The notes beneath the pieces are model-generated. The model saw nothing but the letters and a program-made list of their open reading frames with translations. It was not told the DNA's origin and did not search any database. Source: Mariannaea sp. PMI_226 (taxonomy: Eukaryota; Ascomycota; Sordariomycetes; Hypocreales; Nectriaceae). From it: a DNA stretch of 64,000 bases. A program made the translations under genes and the position numbers. Below, one piece after another: positions 1 to 9,803 of the stretch (its first letter is position 1; each line of letters opens with the position of its first letter). The stretch is taken from contig JANFOG010000003.1 in assembly GCA_024336345.1 (NCBI GenBank), forward strand, positions 248,001 through 312,000, written 5' to 3'.

Positions 1-776
1 GGAGTAGACTGATATTCCCTTGTATGATTCCAATATGGTTACTTGCATGTTCATTGATATGGGGAGAAATCTTGGATACACCATACGGCGTTATATACGT
101 GTGTGTGTATTTTGGGAACTAAAAGTGCGCCAGCCCAAGATTTCTCTTGATGAGAATGTGTTATATACAATTAACTCTATCCTTCATGCTCTGTACGCGC
201 TTGGACGAAGGAAGTAGTTGTATGCGTGGGGTATCATCCGGGCCGCCTGACAAAGTGACAGCTAACCAGCACGATGACGAACAAAAGGCAATTTAGCACA
301 TGGGGAACATGTCATGCGCGAATGGATGGTTCTTTTGACTGCGCGTTCTTGCATGTTTTCTACCAGCAATGCCAAGTGAAAACTAGACCTCAGAAGGCGG
401 GATAGGCAACGTGGTGGGTGGCAAACGTCACCAATGTATTTCGTCTCTTCCGCCTGATCTACAGATTATTGGGATTTGTCAGAGTATAGGAGAAAGCCAA
501 GGGGTTCAAAGAGGGGCTGATTGCGTGGAGTTGTGAGGCTGTGCATTTGGGTCGCAGTGCCTCCAACACCGGGATCTTTTCTCTTTATCTTCGCGATGAA
601 TGGGAGGCAGCTCAGGGACGTCATGAGTACTGACTTCTAAATAAATTAAGCGTGTAGAAGTTGAGTCAATCCTAAGGAAAACACCAACAGAAACCTGCGA
701 ATGTCATTCTTGACAGGCTGGCGTCGGAATTATTTCTCCAACATTTGCCTCCAGCTGTCTAGCTAATTATCTTGCC
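1..776. other. Intergenic DNA left of the transposon
   Basis: I see no convincing gene here. The longest open frame is about 65 codons with no recognisable motif, and composition is unremarkable. The segment ends at the TA dinucleotide that abuts the left inverted repeat of the Tc1/mariner element. Confidence 0.6.
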
Positions 777-778
777 TA

Positions 779-820
779 CCGTACAGCAACTGGCAACAAG
801 TTTTGATCCAAACCTCTGTA
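779..820 (+). repeat. Left terminal inverted repeat of the Tc1/mariner element
   Basis: It begins CCGTACAGCAACTGGC and is the exact reverse complement of 2026-2067 over 42 bases. It is preceded by TA at 777-778. Beyond base 820 the two ends remain only loosely similar, sharing a GGGG core. Confidence 0.9.
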
Positions 821-912
821 ACTAGCGGGGCCCCCCACAGGGAAATTAGACTCAATTTTCAACGCTGCTTTTACCCCCCTATTTTGCTTCCTTCAACATA
901 CAACACCACAAA

Positions 913-1938
913 ATGGGCCGCCGTGGGCTAGAGCTATCACCTCAATTACGGTCTCGAATTTGTGAGCTTCGAAGCTATGGTCTTTCTCATAGCCGGATTA
1001 AAGCTTTACATCCAGAGGTCCCTCTTGGAACCATTAAATCAACCCTACGGCTCGAAAAACAACGCTTAGATAATCAAAGTAAGCCACGGTCTGGAGCTCC
1101 ACGGAAGCTTACGGAAGAGCAACGCGATCAAATCTACGATACAATAACGCATATTGATCCACATATTACAACAAAAGATCTACTAGATTCAGTAGATAAT
1201 GCTTGCAAAGAGAGGTCTTTAAGATATCTTTTGCGAGAGATGGGCCGGCGTAGGTGGATCCAAAAGAAACGACCTTTACTGAAGCCTGAACATGCTGAAA
1301 AGAGGCGTCAGTGGGTAGCCCGATACGAGAATATCGACTGGAAGACTGTCAAATGGAGCGATGAATGTTATGTTATAAGAGGGCAAGGGGCCCGGCCTGT
1401 GTGGACTTTCTTAAGCCCTCGTGAGCAGCTATTACAGGGCGATGTAAAGGAAAGCTCACCACAAGGAGCCGTAAGGCAGATGTTTTGGGCCTTATTTGGA
1501 GCCAGCCTTCGCACAGGGCTAATGGCTCTTCACGGCCGTGTTGATGGAGAGCATATCTGCGACCTATATCAAGCTATTCTTCCGGAAGTCATCAAGCCAG
1601 GTGATATCTTTATGCATGATAATGCTTCTTCACATACAGCTCGGATAGTCAAGGCTTTATTAGATGAACTAAACATCAAGACCATGATTTGGCCGCCATA
1701 TTCACCAGACCTCAATCCAATTGAGAACCTTTGGGCCTTAATGAAAGCAGAAATCTATCGTCTTCACCCAGAGCTAGAATTTATGGATGATACAGTCAAA
1801 ACACAATATGAATTAGTGAAAGCTGCAAAGGAAGCTTGGCATAGCATTGCTGACGAGACCTTAGAAAATCTAATATCTACAATGCCTAATAGAGTAGCTG
1901 CTGTTAAGGCTGCTGATGGTTGGTATACAAAATACTAG
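913..1938 (+). CDS. Tc1/mariner DDE transposase (DD34E)
   Basis: This 341-aa protein would cut and paste the surrounding element. Residues 1-110 are basic and helix-turn-helix-like, starting MGRRGLELSPQLRSRI, and would bind the inverted repeats. The catalytic core carries the three family motifs: WSDE (first Asp, near residue 149), MHDNASSH (second Asp, near 236) and WPPYSPDLNPIENLW (Glu near 271). There are 34 residues between the second Asp and the Glu, which is the DD34E spacing of Tc1/impala elements rather than the DD35D of pogo/Fot1 elements. The gene has one exon, no frameshift and no stop. Its start lies about 90 bp inside the left repeat and its end about 90 bp inside the right repeat. 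It is unrelated to the flanking genes. Activity is inference. Confidence 0.93.
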   Translation: MGRRGLELSPQLRSRICELRSYGLSHSRIKALHPEVPLGTIKSTLRLEKQRLDNQSKPRSGAPRKLTEEQRDQIYDTITHIDPHITTKDLLDSVDNACKERSLRYLLREMGRRRWIQKKRPLLKPEHAEKRRQWVARYENIDWKTVKWSDECYVIRGQGARPVWTFLSPREQLLQGDVKESSPQGAVRQMFWALFGASLRTGLMALHGRVDGEHICDLYQAILPEVIKPGDIFMHDNASSHTARIVKALLDELNIKTMIWPPYSPDLNPIENLWALMKAEIYRLHPELEFMDDTVKTQYELVKAAKEAWHSIADETLENLISTMPNRVAAVKAADGWYTKY

Positions 1939-2025
1939 CAAAATAAAGGATCACAAGGCTGCTTAAAGCAGCATATAATAGCTACCTATTTCAGCTAGCA
2001 TGTCTTTGCGTGGTGACCCCACTGG

Positions 2026-2067
2026 TACAGAGGTTTGGATCAAAACTTGTTGCCAGTTGCTGTACGG
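2026..2067 (-). repeat. Right terminal inverted repeat of the Tc1/mariner element
   Basis: It matches 779-820 perfectly in reverse complement and ends in GTTGCTGTACGG. Two bases (AG) separate it from a TA at 2070-2071. Just inside it, the reverse strand reads CAGTGGGGTCACC, resembling the CAGT-starting termini common in Tc1/mariner elements. Confidence 0.9.
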
Positions 2068-2071
2068 AGTA

Positions 2072-3140
2072 CTTGGTGCAGTATTGACGTTATTACCTAA
2101 GGTAATCTACCTGGTTCAGGTGGCTTGGGTAGGATCGGAGCAGTCTGGAAGGAGTAAGTTACTTCTGTACTTTATTCGCGCCTATAGTTACACGACAGTC
2201 GCAGTACTGTGTAATCTGCACCTCAATCCTGGTTCCATGCTTGACTGGTTTGGTGCAAGCCTCTAATTAGTTGACTAGGCAGGTAACTACGTTAGCAGCT
2301 GGCCTTACCCCAGATCTTTCCGCCAAACACTGTTGACGGTTCATCTCCCTGACTCCAACAGGCTGTACCTACTTTTCCTCTCCCCCTTATAAACTACCCC
2401 ATTATTGGGCTTGTTTTCCTTGCGTATTGATACCCTCTGCCTCTCCTACGAAGCGCTTTTTTTTTCTTTACTTTTTTTTTTTCTCCTACTATTCTTTTTT
2501 TCCCCTTCGCTTGCTTGCAACCTGATCCCGACTGATCCTGTCCAACAAGGCCCCATTTGACGGTGAGAGTGACGCACAGGGCTTTGGTCCGAACACCCTC
2601 CACCTCGGAGCTTCCACAACGCGCCAGTTCCTAGCAACAGCTGAAAGAACGTGGAGTGATTCACAGGATTGGTAAAGGAAGAAAAAAAAAGAGAGAGAGA
2701 CTAAAAAGGAAATCTCCGAAAATAACAGAATCCAAAGCCGAGTTTACTTACAAGTGATTTGGTGGGGGTTAGGTTGAATCATCTCGCCTAGCCAACCGAT
2801 TTCCATTGATCACCACACAGATCACTGGGTCCCCTTGCGCTCTGCTTATCCCAGACACCAGCGCTCCAATCAATTACCCGCTACGGCCAGAAAGGTATCA
2901 AGGTCCTGACCAACAAGTTGAATTCGAGGGACGACTTCGTTTCAAGACCACACCATCGCCGTTTCTCCCTTCTAGCACTTGGCCCTACCTACGTCTTCGC
3001 ACTTTACTTTAACGTCGCATCGACAAAGATCGGCGTTCATACCGCCCTACCCTACCCACCTCTCGTCTCTGCCCTCCTCAGCTCCCTTCCCGTTCAACCC
3101 GCGCTCTACTATTGTAGCGCGAGCCTCGACATCGGCAACC
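2072..3140. other. Upstream region/leader of the VHS-GAT gene
   Basis: No gene is recognisable. From about 2370 the + strand is rich in C and T, with long T runs near 2455-2510, a common feature of fungal promoters and 5' leaders. Short open frames on both strands overlap one another and look like noise. The promoter and untranslated leader of the gene starting at 3141 probably lie here. Confidence 0.55.
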
Positions 3141-4861
3141 ATGAAGTCCATGAAGGGTCTCAGCGTGAACAGGGTTTTTGGAAGCATCAAGAAGAAGGCC
3201 AGCAATGTCTCCAACCGTACGCGGCCCCTTCCCTTCTGAGAGAGCAATATCGTCGTTGATAATCGGTTCCTACAGGCAGCAGCTCTGAAGGTGTCAGCGG
3301 CACAACTCCCGCAGCGACACCCGAGATCACCGCCCACAATAGCGTGGTATGTCCATTCCTTTCATGCATCCGCCATAGTAGTCGATGTCTCACTCGGTTT
3401 ATACTTTATTGACATGAGCTAACAAATTATTCAGAAAGCCTTCATCGAGTCAGGAGGCAAAGCTCAGGCAAGCGCCCATATCCCCCTCACGTCCAATCGT
3501 CGCACAACCAGCTAACAACCTCATGCGCCCATCAGAGCGATGAGGTCCTTTTTCTGCCTCCAATCGTCGATGCCGCCGAATCGTCCCCTACCGCTGCCGC
3601 TGAGTGCGCGCGCATCATTCGCAAATATATTTCCAAAGAATACTCGAGCCGGCCATCATGGCAGTACAATGCCTTGATGCTTGTGCGCATACTGGCAGAC
3701 AACCCAGGCCCAACATTCACGAGGAACATCGATCAAAAGTTTGTGGATACTGCCAAGCAACTTCTCAAAGCTGCGCGCGACCCAAGCGTACGACAGCTTC
3801 TCATGGAGACGCTTGACGACATGGAACACACCAAGATGGACGATGAAAACCTAACGTTGATTGTATCCATGTGGAAGAAGGAGAAGGAAACGGCTCTGGG
3901 CAACAACGTAAGTGACCTTCGGTCTTTTACCTTTTCCCTACCTCACATTGCACTATGATTGACACCTCAATCCCGAGAACAGCAGCAGATGCCCCCTCCA
4001 GTGCACCCCTATGCTCAGCCTCCGTACAACCCTCATTCGCAAAACTACTTTGCTCGGAGCCACTCCAACAAGCGCCTGCCCGATCCAGTCGAACTCGTTA
4101 GCCGTCTCGAGGAAGCTCGTACATCGGCCAAGCTGCTAGAACAGGTCGTCATGAATACCACTCCGTCCGAGATGCTCAACAGCGACCTAATCAAAGAATT
4201 TGCCGACCGCTGCCAAAGTGCATCGCGCAGTATCCAGGGCTACATGACCTCTGAGAATCCGACTCCAGACAATGAGACAATGGAACACCTCATCGACACT
4301 AACGAGCTCTTGCAGACAGCCCTGAACCAGCACAAGCGAGCTGTTCTCAACTCCCGCAAGCACCTTGGCCTTGGCCAACGCTCTGATACTGCTACTCCAG
4401 TTAGTCTCCCCGCATCAAACGGAACTGGACAAGACCACCAGGACGATCAGACTTCTGTCACAGCATCTCCGAACCCTCCAGTGTCAAGCTTGAGCAGCCC
4501 TGTTAGTTACGTCGGCAAAGGCAAAGAGACTGACTTCCCCTCGCCTCTTGGCCCGCCCCCATCCACTCTAGCTTCAGCCTCCGGTTCTGGCTATGGGCAG
4601 AGTTCAAAGGCGCTCCCTGATGAGCCTACTGATGATCCATTCGCTGATCATCACGTCGCTGGTGTGTCCCTCCAAGCAGGAACCAGGCATGACGAGTTCT
4701 CCCGACACAGTCTTGCATATGAGTCATACCACTCCGGATTTGGATCATCGAACTCGAATGAACCAAAACCTCACGGACGGGAACAAGATGAAGTCTCCGT
4801 GGATGATGACATTTATGATCCGCCAGCACCCAAGAACAAGGAGCCCATTTATAGATACTAG
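3141..4861 (+). CDS. VHS/GAT-domain protein, Lsb5-like (endosomal sorting/actin-linked trafficking)
   Basis: Proposed exons are 3141-3216, 3276-3346, 3435-3467, 3536-3907 and 3983-4861, giving 476 aa with all phases consistent. The protein starts MKSMKGLSVNRVFGS. Residues about 61-180 resemble a VHS superhelix (for example SWQYNALMLVRILADNPG). Residues about 217-312 form a helical GAT-like region (DPVELVSRLEEARTSAKLLE through LIDTNELLQTALNQH). The tail from about 313 is Ser/Pro-rich, with an acidic DDPFAD stretch and an end in PIYRY. In yeast, Lsb5 is a VHS/GAT protein linking ubiquitin-dependent membrane traffic with actin regulators; similar function here is inferred from domain order. Intron 3 begins GC rather than GT (see the 3468-3535 entry). 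The start is chosen because the upstream frame lacks coding character and splicing continues cleanly from it. Confidence 0.85.
3468..3535 (+). other. Probable GC-AG intron in the VHS-GAT gene
   Basis: Exon 3 ends AAAGCTCAG and is followed by GCAAGC; exon 4 begins after CATCAG. Reading through instead meets a TAA about 16 codons later, and no GT donor nearby keeps the frame. Removing 3468-3535 joins GGKAQ to SDEVLFLPP in phase 0. GC donors with this context are the main known non-canonical U2-type class. Confidence 0.7.
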
Positions 4862-6367
4862 TGCGTGGGCCCTAGCTCAAAAGGATGATGAGTGTGAATA
4901 TCAGCAATGACTGAAACCAACAACTCGCAGGGCTTTGTGGAATTGATACCTTGGATGAAACTGCAGCTAGTTTAAGCCTTCCTTTTTTTTTGTTTGAGTG
5001 GGATAATCTCAGTGTTGGATCAGTGACGTTTCAGTTGAACAGGAGTCGCATAGTGTAGACATGGTATTTTGGCGGTTGGCGTGGCGAACGGTCAGGATCT
5101 CCCATTGCGTTCCTCTTTGCGTCTCTGCATTGCAACGTTATGAGTACGAACGTTAAGAGAAAGAACAGGCTGATATCCTCTAGGCAAATGCAGGTGTTTT
5201 TGCGAGTGATGTTTAATGCACAAGATATAGGGATGACTATTGTTTCTTGCACAAGTTCTCATTGCCCTCTGCACGCGATTATGTATTTGAAAAACACATG
5301 TACAAGCTAGGGAGATGCTCTCTGCAGCTCAACAGTCGACTGGACAAAGGCTGTCGCTCCTTGTCAATCGACCCCTCCCTCCTCACGTATGCACCTGCAT
5401 GTTGTATAGCTCGCACTGCGGTTTTGTTTGTATTTTAGTAGGAAGCAAGAGTTAAAAAGAAAAAAGAAAAAAGAAAAAAAGAAAGACAAAGGTGAAGAGC
5501 TGTAAGAAGAAAAAAGAGCATAGTACAAACAGCCCTTGGCTGAGGAACGACACACAGGAAGCACACAGGGAGCTAGCTCATGTTTTGTGACGCTGGACGA
5601 TATTGTGACAGCCACGACATGCATGGTCCATGATCCAGCAGGCTGGCGCAAGGTGCAGATAATCGAAGGGGGGGTGTTAGAGGACAGGACTCGAGGCAAA
5701 ATAACCAAGGCTGTGGAACAAGCAACATGGACACGAAGCGGGGAAAACCTGGCATGTGGTACCGGTGTTCTTCTCGAGGTACGTCGAAAAGAGGAGGGAG
5801 AACTGTCTTGATATATGTGAATCGGGGTGTTTTGGCGTGTGTTGTCAAAGAGAGGATAGGCACATTTGGAGCCTGTGATGCTAGAGAGCGTTCTACCCTA
5901 TGATTATCAAAAATGAATAGAATAGAATAGAAGAGAATATAACAGAGGGTAAAGAATAGATTCATGATTGAATTAGTAGAATCATCAAGTTGGATTGTTA
6001 GAAAGTAATTTGCCATGAAACAGAGCGCTAGCTCTCAATAATGAGGACTAAAACCTGCAGCGCGTTCATTTACCGACTTCGATCTCGAAAGTGGTTGTGC
6101 CCAACTCGTCCCAAATAATTATGTGGCTCATGAAGAGAAGCTAAGAATACAGTAGTTATCATAAATCCACTATTTCCTTGGAGCATGACATCTTTCTAGA
6201 TTCACGACCGCCTGCTCGGTTTCGGTTTCGGTTTCGTAAATACCGGAGTTGCGTCCCTGCGTCTTACAAGAAGCCCTCTCCCATTGGTAGATGCTGCCTA
6301 CAAGTTGCAGATGAATGAGGAACATGGAAAACTACTGTTTGTGCTTTTCATAGCTTTGTCAGACTAA

Positions 6368-6381
6368 GCCTAGGCCTAGGC
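6368..6381. repeat. 14-bp perfect palindrome
   Basis: GCCTAGGCCTAGGC equals its own reverse complement. It could be a dimeric protein-binding site or chance; nothing nearby decides this. Confidence 0.5.
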
Positions 6382-6535
6382 CCAGGCTAACTAGACTTGA
6401 CTCTGCGGGCGTCAGTTGGCTAGCAAGCCCACCACAAGATAGATCCAGAAATCCGGAGTCTTTAATCCTGGTGTGTTGGCCCTTCATCTACCAGTACATG
6501 GACCTATCCATATACATATACATACATATGCATCA

Positions 6536-6557
6536 GGGGGGGGGGGGGGGGGGGGGG
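6536..6557 (+). repeat. Poly-G run of 22
   Basis: An uninterrupted run of 22 G on the + strand. Runs this long are unstable, and their length may vary or be mis-sequenced. Confidence 0.85.
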
Positions 6558-7427
6558 TGAGAAGCTATTCAGTTGAGGGTAATGAAAGCGAAAGAGTCGT
6601 TGTCTGATGATTGGGTAGTCAAGGCCAAACAAGAGCTTCGATGTATTTGGGTGACATCGGCGCATTGCCAAAATTAACATGCCATTCCTGGCGATTCCAA
6701 CCAAACAAAGGCTTGAGAAATGGCCTCTCGATGCGATAGGATGTCAATGAGCAGCATGGAGGGGGGAGGAGAGAGGAGAAGGAGAGAGAGAGAGGGGGGA
6801 GGGGGGTGAGAGAGAAAAGCAGGGACTTGTCATGGACATGTCAAATGAGTGAGCAGAGGAAAGCCACATTTTCAAGCTAATAACAATTACCAAAAGAAAT
6901 AAAAAATGGAAAACATTCAGGAAGGGGCGGCTGATGAGTATTTTGGTCAGATGGGTTGGAGTCTCGGCCACGGAATCAGATACACACACGGAGAGAAAGA
7001 TACTGCACATTGGTATTGTCCGTTGGAGATGGGAACATCGCTTAATCCAGCTCCACGGGAAATGGCCCCATGCCAAGTACTGTAGTGGTAGATTGAGTGA
7101 TGGAATCGGGGAGACGATCTCTTGCGATTGGTTCCATGAATCAAGGATTGGCTCTCGTTAATTAACCAAGGTTGACTACGGATTACTCGGTATGAAATTT
7201 TATTGTTTCATCGAGTTTCTCCATCCACCCAAAGCTCTGCAACTCGGCCCCAGCTGCCCGAGCAAATGGGCTGGACCCAGTTTCCCCTTTCGGGACATTC
7301 TTGCGAACATATGAGATTTCACCAATGACGAGCCACCATCAATCAGCCTCCTCTGACTATCTTACGCGAGGTACCTTACCTTACCTTGCCTACTGTACCT
7401 CCTACATGAAGCATTGTAGGGTATATA

Positions 7428-7447
7428 GGGGGGGGGGGGGGGGGGGG
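7428..7447 (+). repeat. Poly-G run of 20
   Basis: An uninterrupted run of 20 G, followed after one A by five more G. It lies close to a CTTACC-type motif cluster at 7370-7390. Confidence 0.85.
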
Positions 7448-7600
7448 AGGGGGCATGAGAGATGTGTACGTAGGTATGTACCGTTGCATCTACACCAATG
7501 ATTTTGAAGAATTAAAAAAAAAAATGGGTTATCTCTTTATATCAAATTATTATTCAGGGAATGGATTTGAATAAAAGGAGGGGAGGTGGGCATGGCCTTA

Positions 7601-9803
7601 TGGGACGCACTAGTAGATCAGTAGGTGTCCCATCATTTGTTGGACCTGGACACCTGTAATGTCGACTACAGAGTACATTGCATCAGTACGAGACTGGGGT
7701 TTCCTGTTCGCTTCTTGTCGTTTCTTGTCTTTTACGCAGAGTAACAGACAAACCAAACGATAAGTTGGGCGTATTAGATCTGGATGCATAAGTTGATGTT
7801 GAACAGGCATCACTCCCCACCTTTCACAGACAAAAACATGGGGTTTTTTCTTTTTGATGCTGATAGGGACAAACAGACACCCAGGGCCAGTTATGGATCA
7901 CGATACGTACTATGCACGGATTACTCGCAAAAGAATAATGACACGGACTCCTAAATAAGAGAAAGATGAACCGTCCCTCATCACCGTGCTGTTTGCCTCC
8001 TACATACTAGAGAAGTACCCTCTGCGCCTTGACCTTTTCCCCCACCATCCCCCCCCCCCCGCCTCTGACTCCCCTAGTGTGGGTAACCGGATATTTACTT
8101 GCGAAGTCTCCATGCGCATTGCAACGTCTTGAATCGCGATATCGACTTTTTCTTTTCTTCTTTCGGGTTTTTTGTGTTGTTCACTCCATCCTATCCCGGG
8201 CCGAGTAACTTAAACAAGCTAGAGACAAAATAGACAGACAGACACACAGGACAACAGAGCTGAGCAGAGCACACCACAGCAAGCACATTAACGTACACAA
8301 TACGCAACTCATGCCGTTTTACCCACCATGTCTCTGCCGCTGTCTCTACTTTTCCCCTACCGACACCCTCAGTTGGTGCATTAATGCATTCTCAAGACAG
8401 AAGCCCAACCTTGCAATGCCTGCCTACCGAGGCTGAAATGGGGTTTTTCGCTGACCTCTCTTTTTCCCTTCAATTTTTTATTCTTCCCGGGGGAGGGTAG
8501 TCCTTCCCTCTGAGGCTAGATCCCGGGTGGGCAGGTAGGCTGTATCACTTTTATTCACCATTTACTTCATTGAGCCTGAGGTGTCTTTTTTTCTATCAAC
8601 CTCATCCATCTAGGTACTCTGCTGCATCTACTACCTTACTTAGCCTACCTAAACTACCTCCTAGCTACATCTACATCCAAATATCCACATCACCATCTAC
8701 CGAGGAACCTGTAGGAAAGGTAGGTGGTATCGTACCGCCCTGCCACCTTGAATTACGTGCAGTCCCTTTTCAATCTATCCCCATTCTCTCTTATTAGCCC
8801 CTCTCCACACATGGCAATCCACCAGCTTGCTACTGTCTATGCCATCCTGAGAAACTCAGCTCCACATGGGCTACCATTGTCCGGTCTCGTCGCTACGCCA
8901 TGGGCATTCACTCATCTCCATCCGCCATTTACCATTTACCATTCACCATCCAACACCTCTCCAAGATGGCCTCTGCTTCACGTCCTCTTTTCTCCCTCCT
9001 ACCCTTCCAATTCTTTTTCCTTCAGGGGTTGTTGTCATGCCACCCCCTCCAGTTCATCCCCGTCCCCTTTCACTTTTGCACCCACACCCTCTTCTTGCTT
9101 GTCTCGCCTTCTAACGCCTGTCTCTTCTACTCGCCACCTCGGTCTTTATGCCGTGGGCCATCCGAGTGTCCTTGACAGCGGCCCAACCCGCACATCAACT
9201 AACCCTGGCTCCCCCTTCCCCTCCTCACTCTCCAATAATACGGCAAGCTAACGGCACTGCAATGTTGTTGTTCCTATACAAACAAATGTACCTCGTCCAG
9301 CAGTCCCAGCAACCTGTCTCCTCCTTCTTGTTCCATTGGCCCCCAGCCAAAAGTGGCTCCATCCAGAACAAGTTGCGTCCATGTTGGCACTCCCCTGCTT
9401 CATGGCTGTTCTGTTTCCTTAGATCTGCGTCCACCCTAAAGAGCCACAGTTTTTGCCGCCTCTTATTTCAATCGTCTGATGCCCTTTCGTTACTTTCGCC
9501 TCAACCAGCCTAGTGCCGCCTGTCATGACGCCTAATTGATATTGTGGTTGTTGTCTCTTCACTTACACCCACATAAAAACCCACTTACATACTCAGCCCA
9601 CACCACTCTCTATCCACCTCTCTATGAATCTGTCTACCTCGCAAGCCTCTTTTTTTTTTATCCCTCCTCCTTTTCCTCGCGTGATCAGCTGTAAATCTTT
9701 CCTAGACATGTGTTCATTGACAGAACCCCCATTTATTTACTCCCCCGTTCCCTCGGCGACCCACGCTTCCATCTGCTCAAACCATCCCCTCTCATCTTGC
9801 CGC
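7601..9803. other. Upstream region of the F-box gene, pyrimidine-rich
   Basis: No gene is supported. From about 8300 to 9790 the + strand is dominated by C and T and reads as overlapping Ser/Pro/Leu-rich frames in all three frames, which is typical of a non-coding leader rather than a protein. A C10 run lies near 8050. It probably contains the promoter and a long leader for the gene starting at 9804. The longest frame (8724-9251, 175 codons) is rejected for lack of motif and codon structure. Confidence 0.5.

Larger units (their letters stand above)
777..2071 (+). mobile_element. Tc1/mariner-type (impala-like) DNA transposon, apparently intact
   Basis: A complete element of about 1.29 kb. Perfect 42-bp inverted repeats at 779-820 and 2026-2067 enclose one uninterrupted transposase gene. 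A TA lies immediately outside the left repeat (777-778). On the right a TA (2070-2071) follows after two extra bases, so one terminus is slightly irregular. Element length, transposase length (341 aa) and the DD34E catalytic signature fit the Tc1/impala group known from Fusarium and other ascomycetes. The repeats show no mismatch and the gene has no stop, so the copy looks young. Mobility itself cannot be judged from sequence. Confidence 0.88.
4862..7600. other. Gene-poor intergenic DNA with simple repeats
   Basis: No gene is supported. The segment holds A-rich tracts near 5450-5510, a CGGTTT tandem near 6215-6236, a purine-rich tract near 6760-6810 and two long poly-G runs listed separately. 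A CCTTACC-type motif cluster lies at 7370-7390. Open frames of 90-147 codons (for example 5573-6016 on the - strand) have no recognisable motif and coincide with low-complexity sequence. Confidence 0.55.

Noticed and set aside
2000..2266. 88-codon + strand frame
   Set aside because: It runs through the right inverted repeat of the transposon and has no motif.
6215..6236. Short CGGTTT tandem, considered as telomere-like
   Set aside because: Fungal telomeres are TTAGGG. There are only about four units, and the tract is internal.
8724..9251. 175-codon Ser/Pro/His-rich frame upstream of the F-box gene
   Set aside because: All three + strand frames are open over the same C/T-rich DNA, which is a composition effect. 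It is more likely leader sequence.
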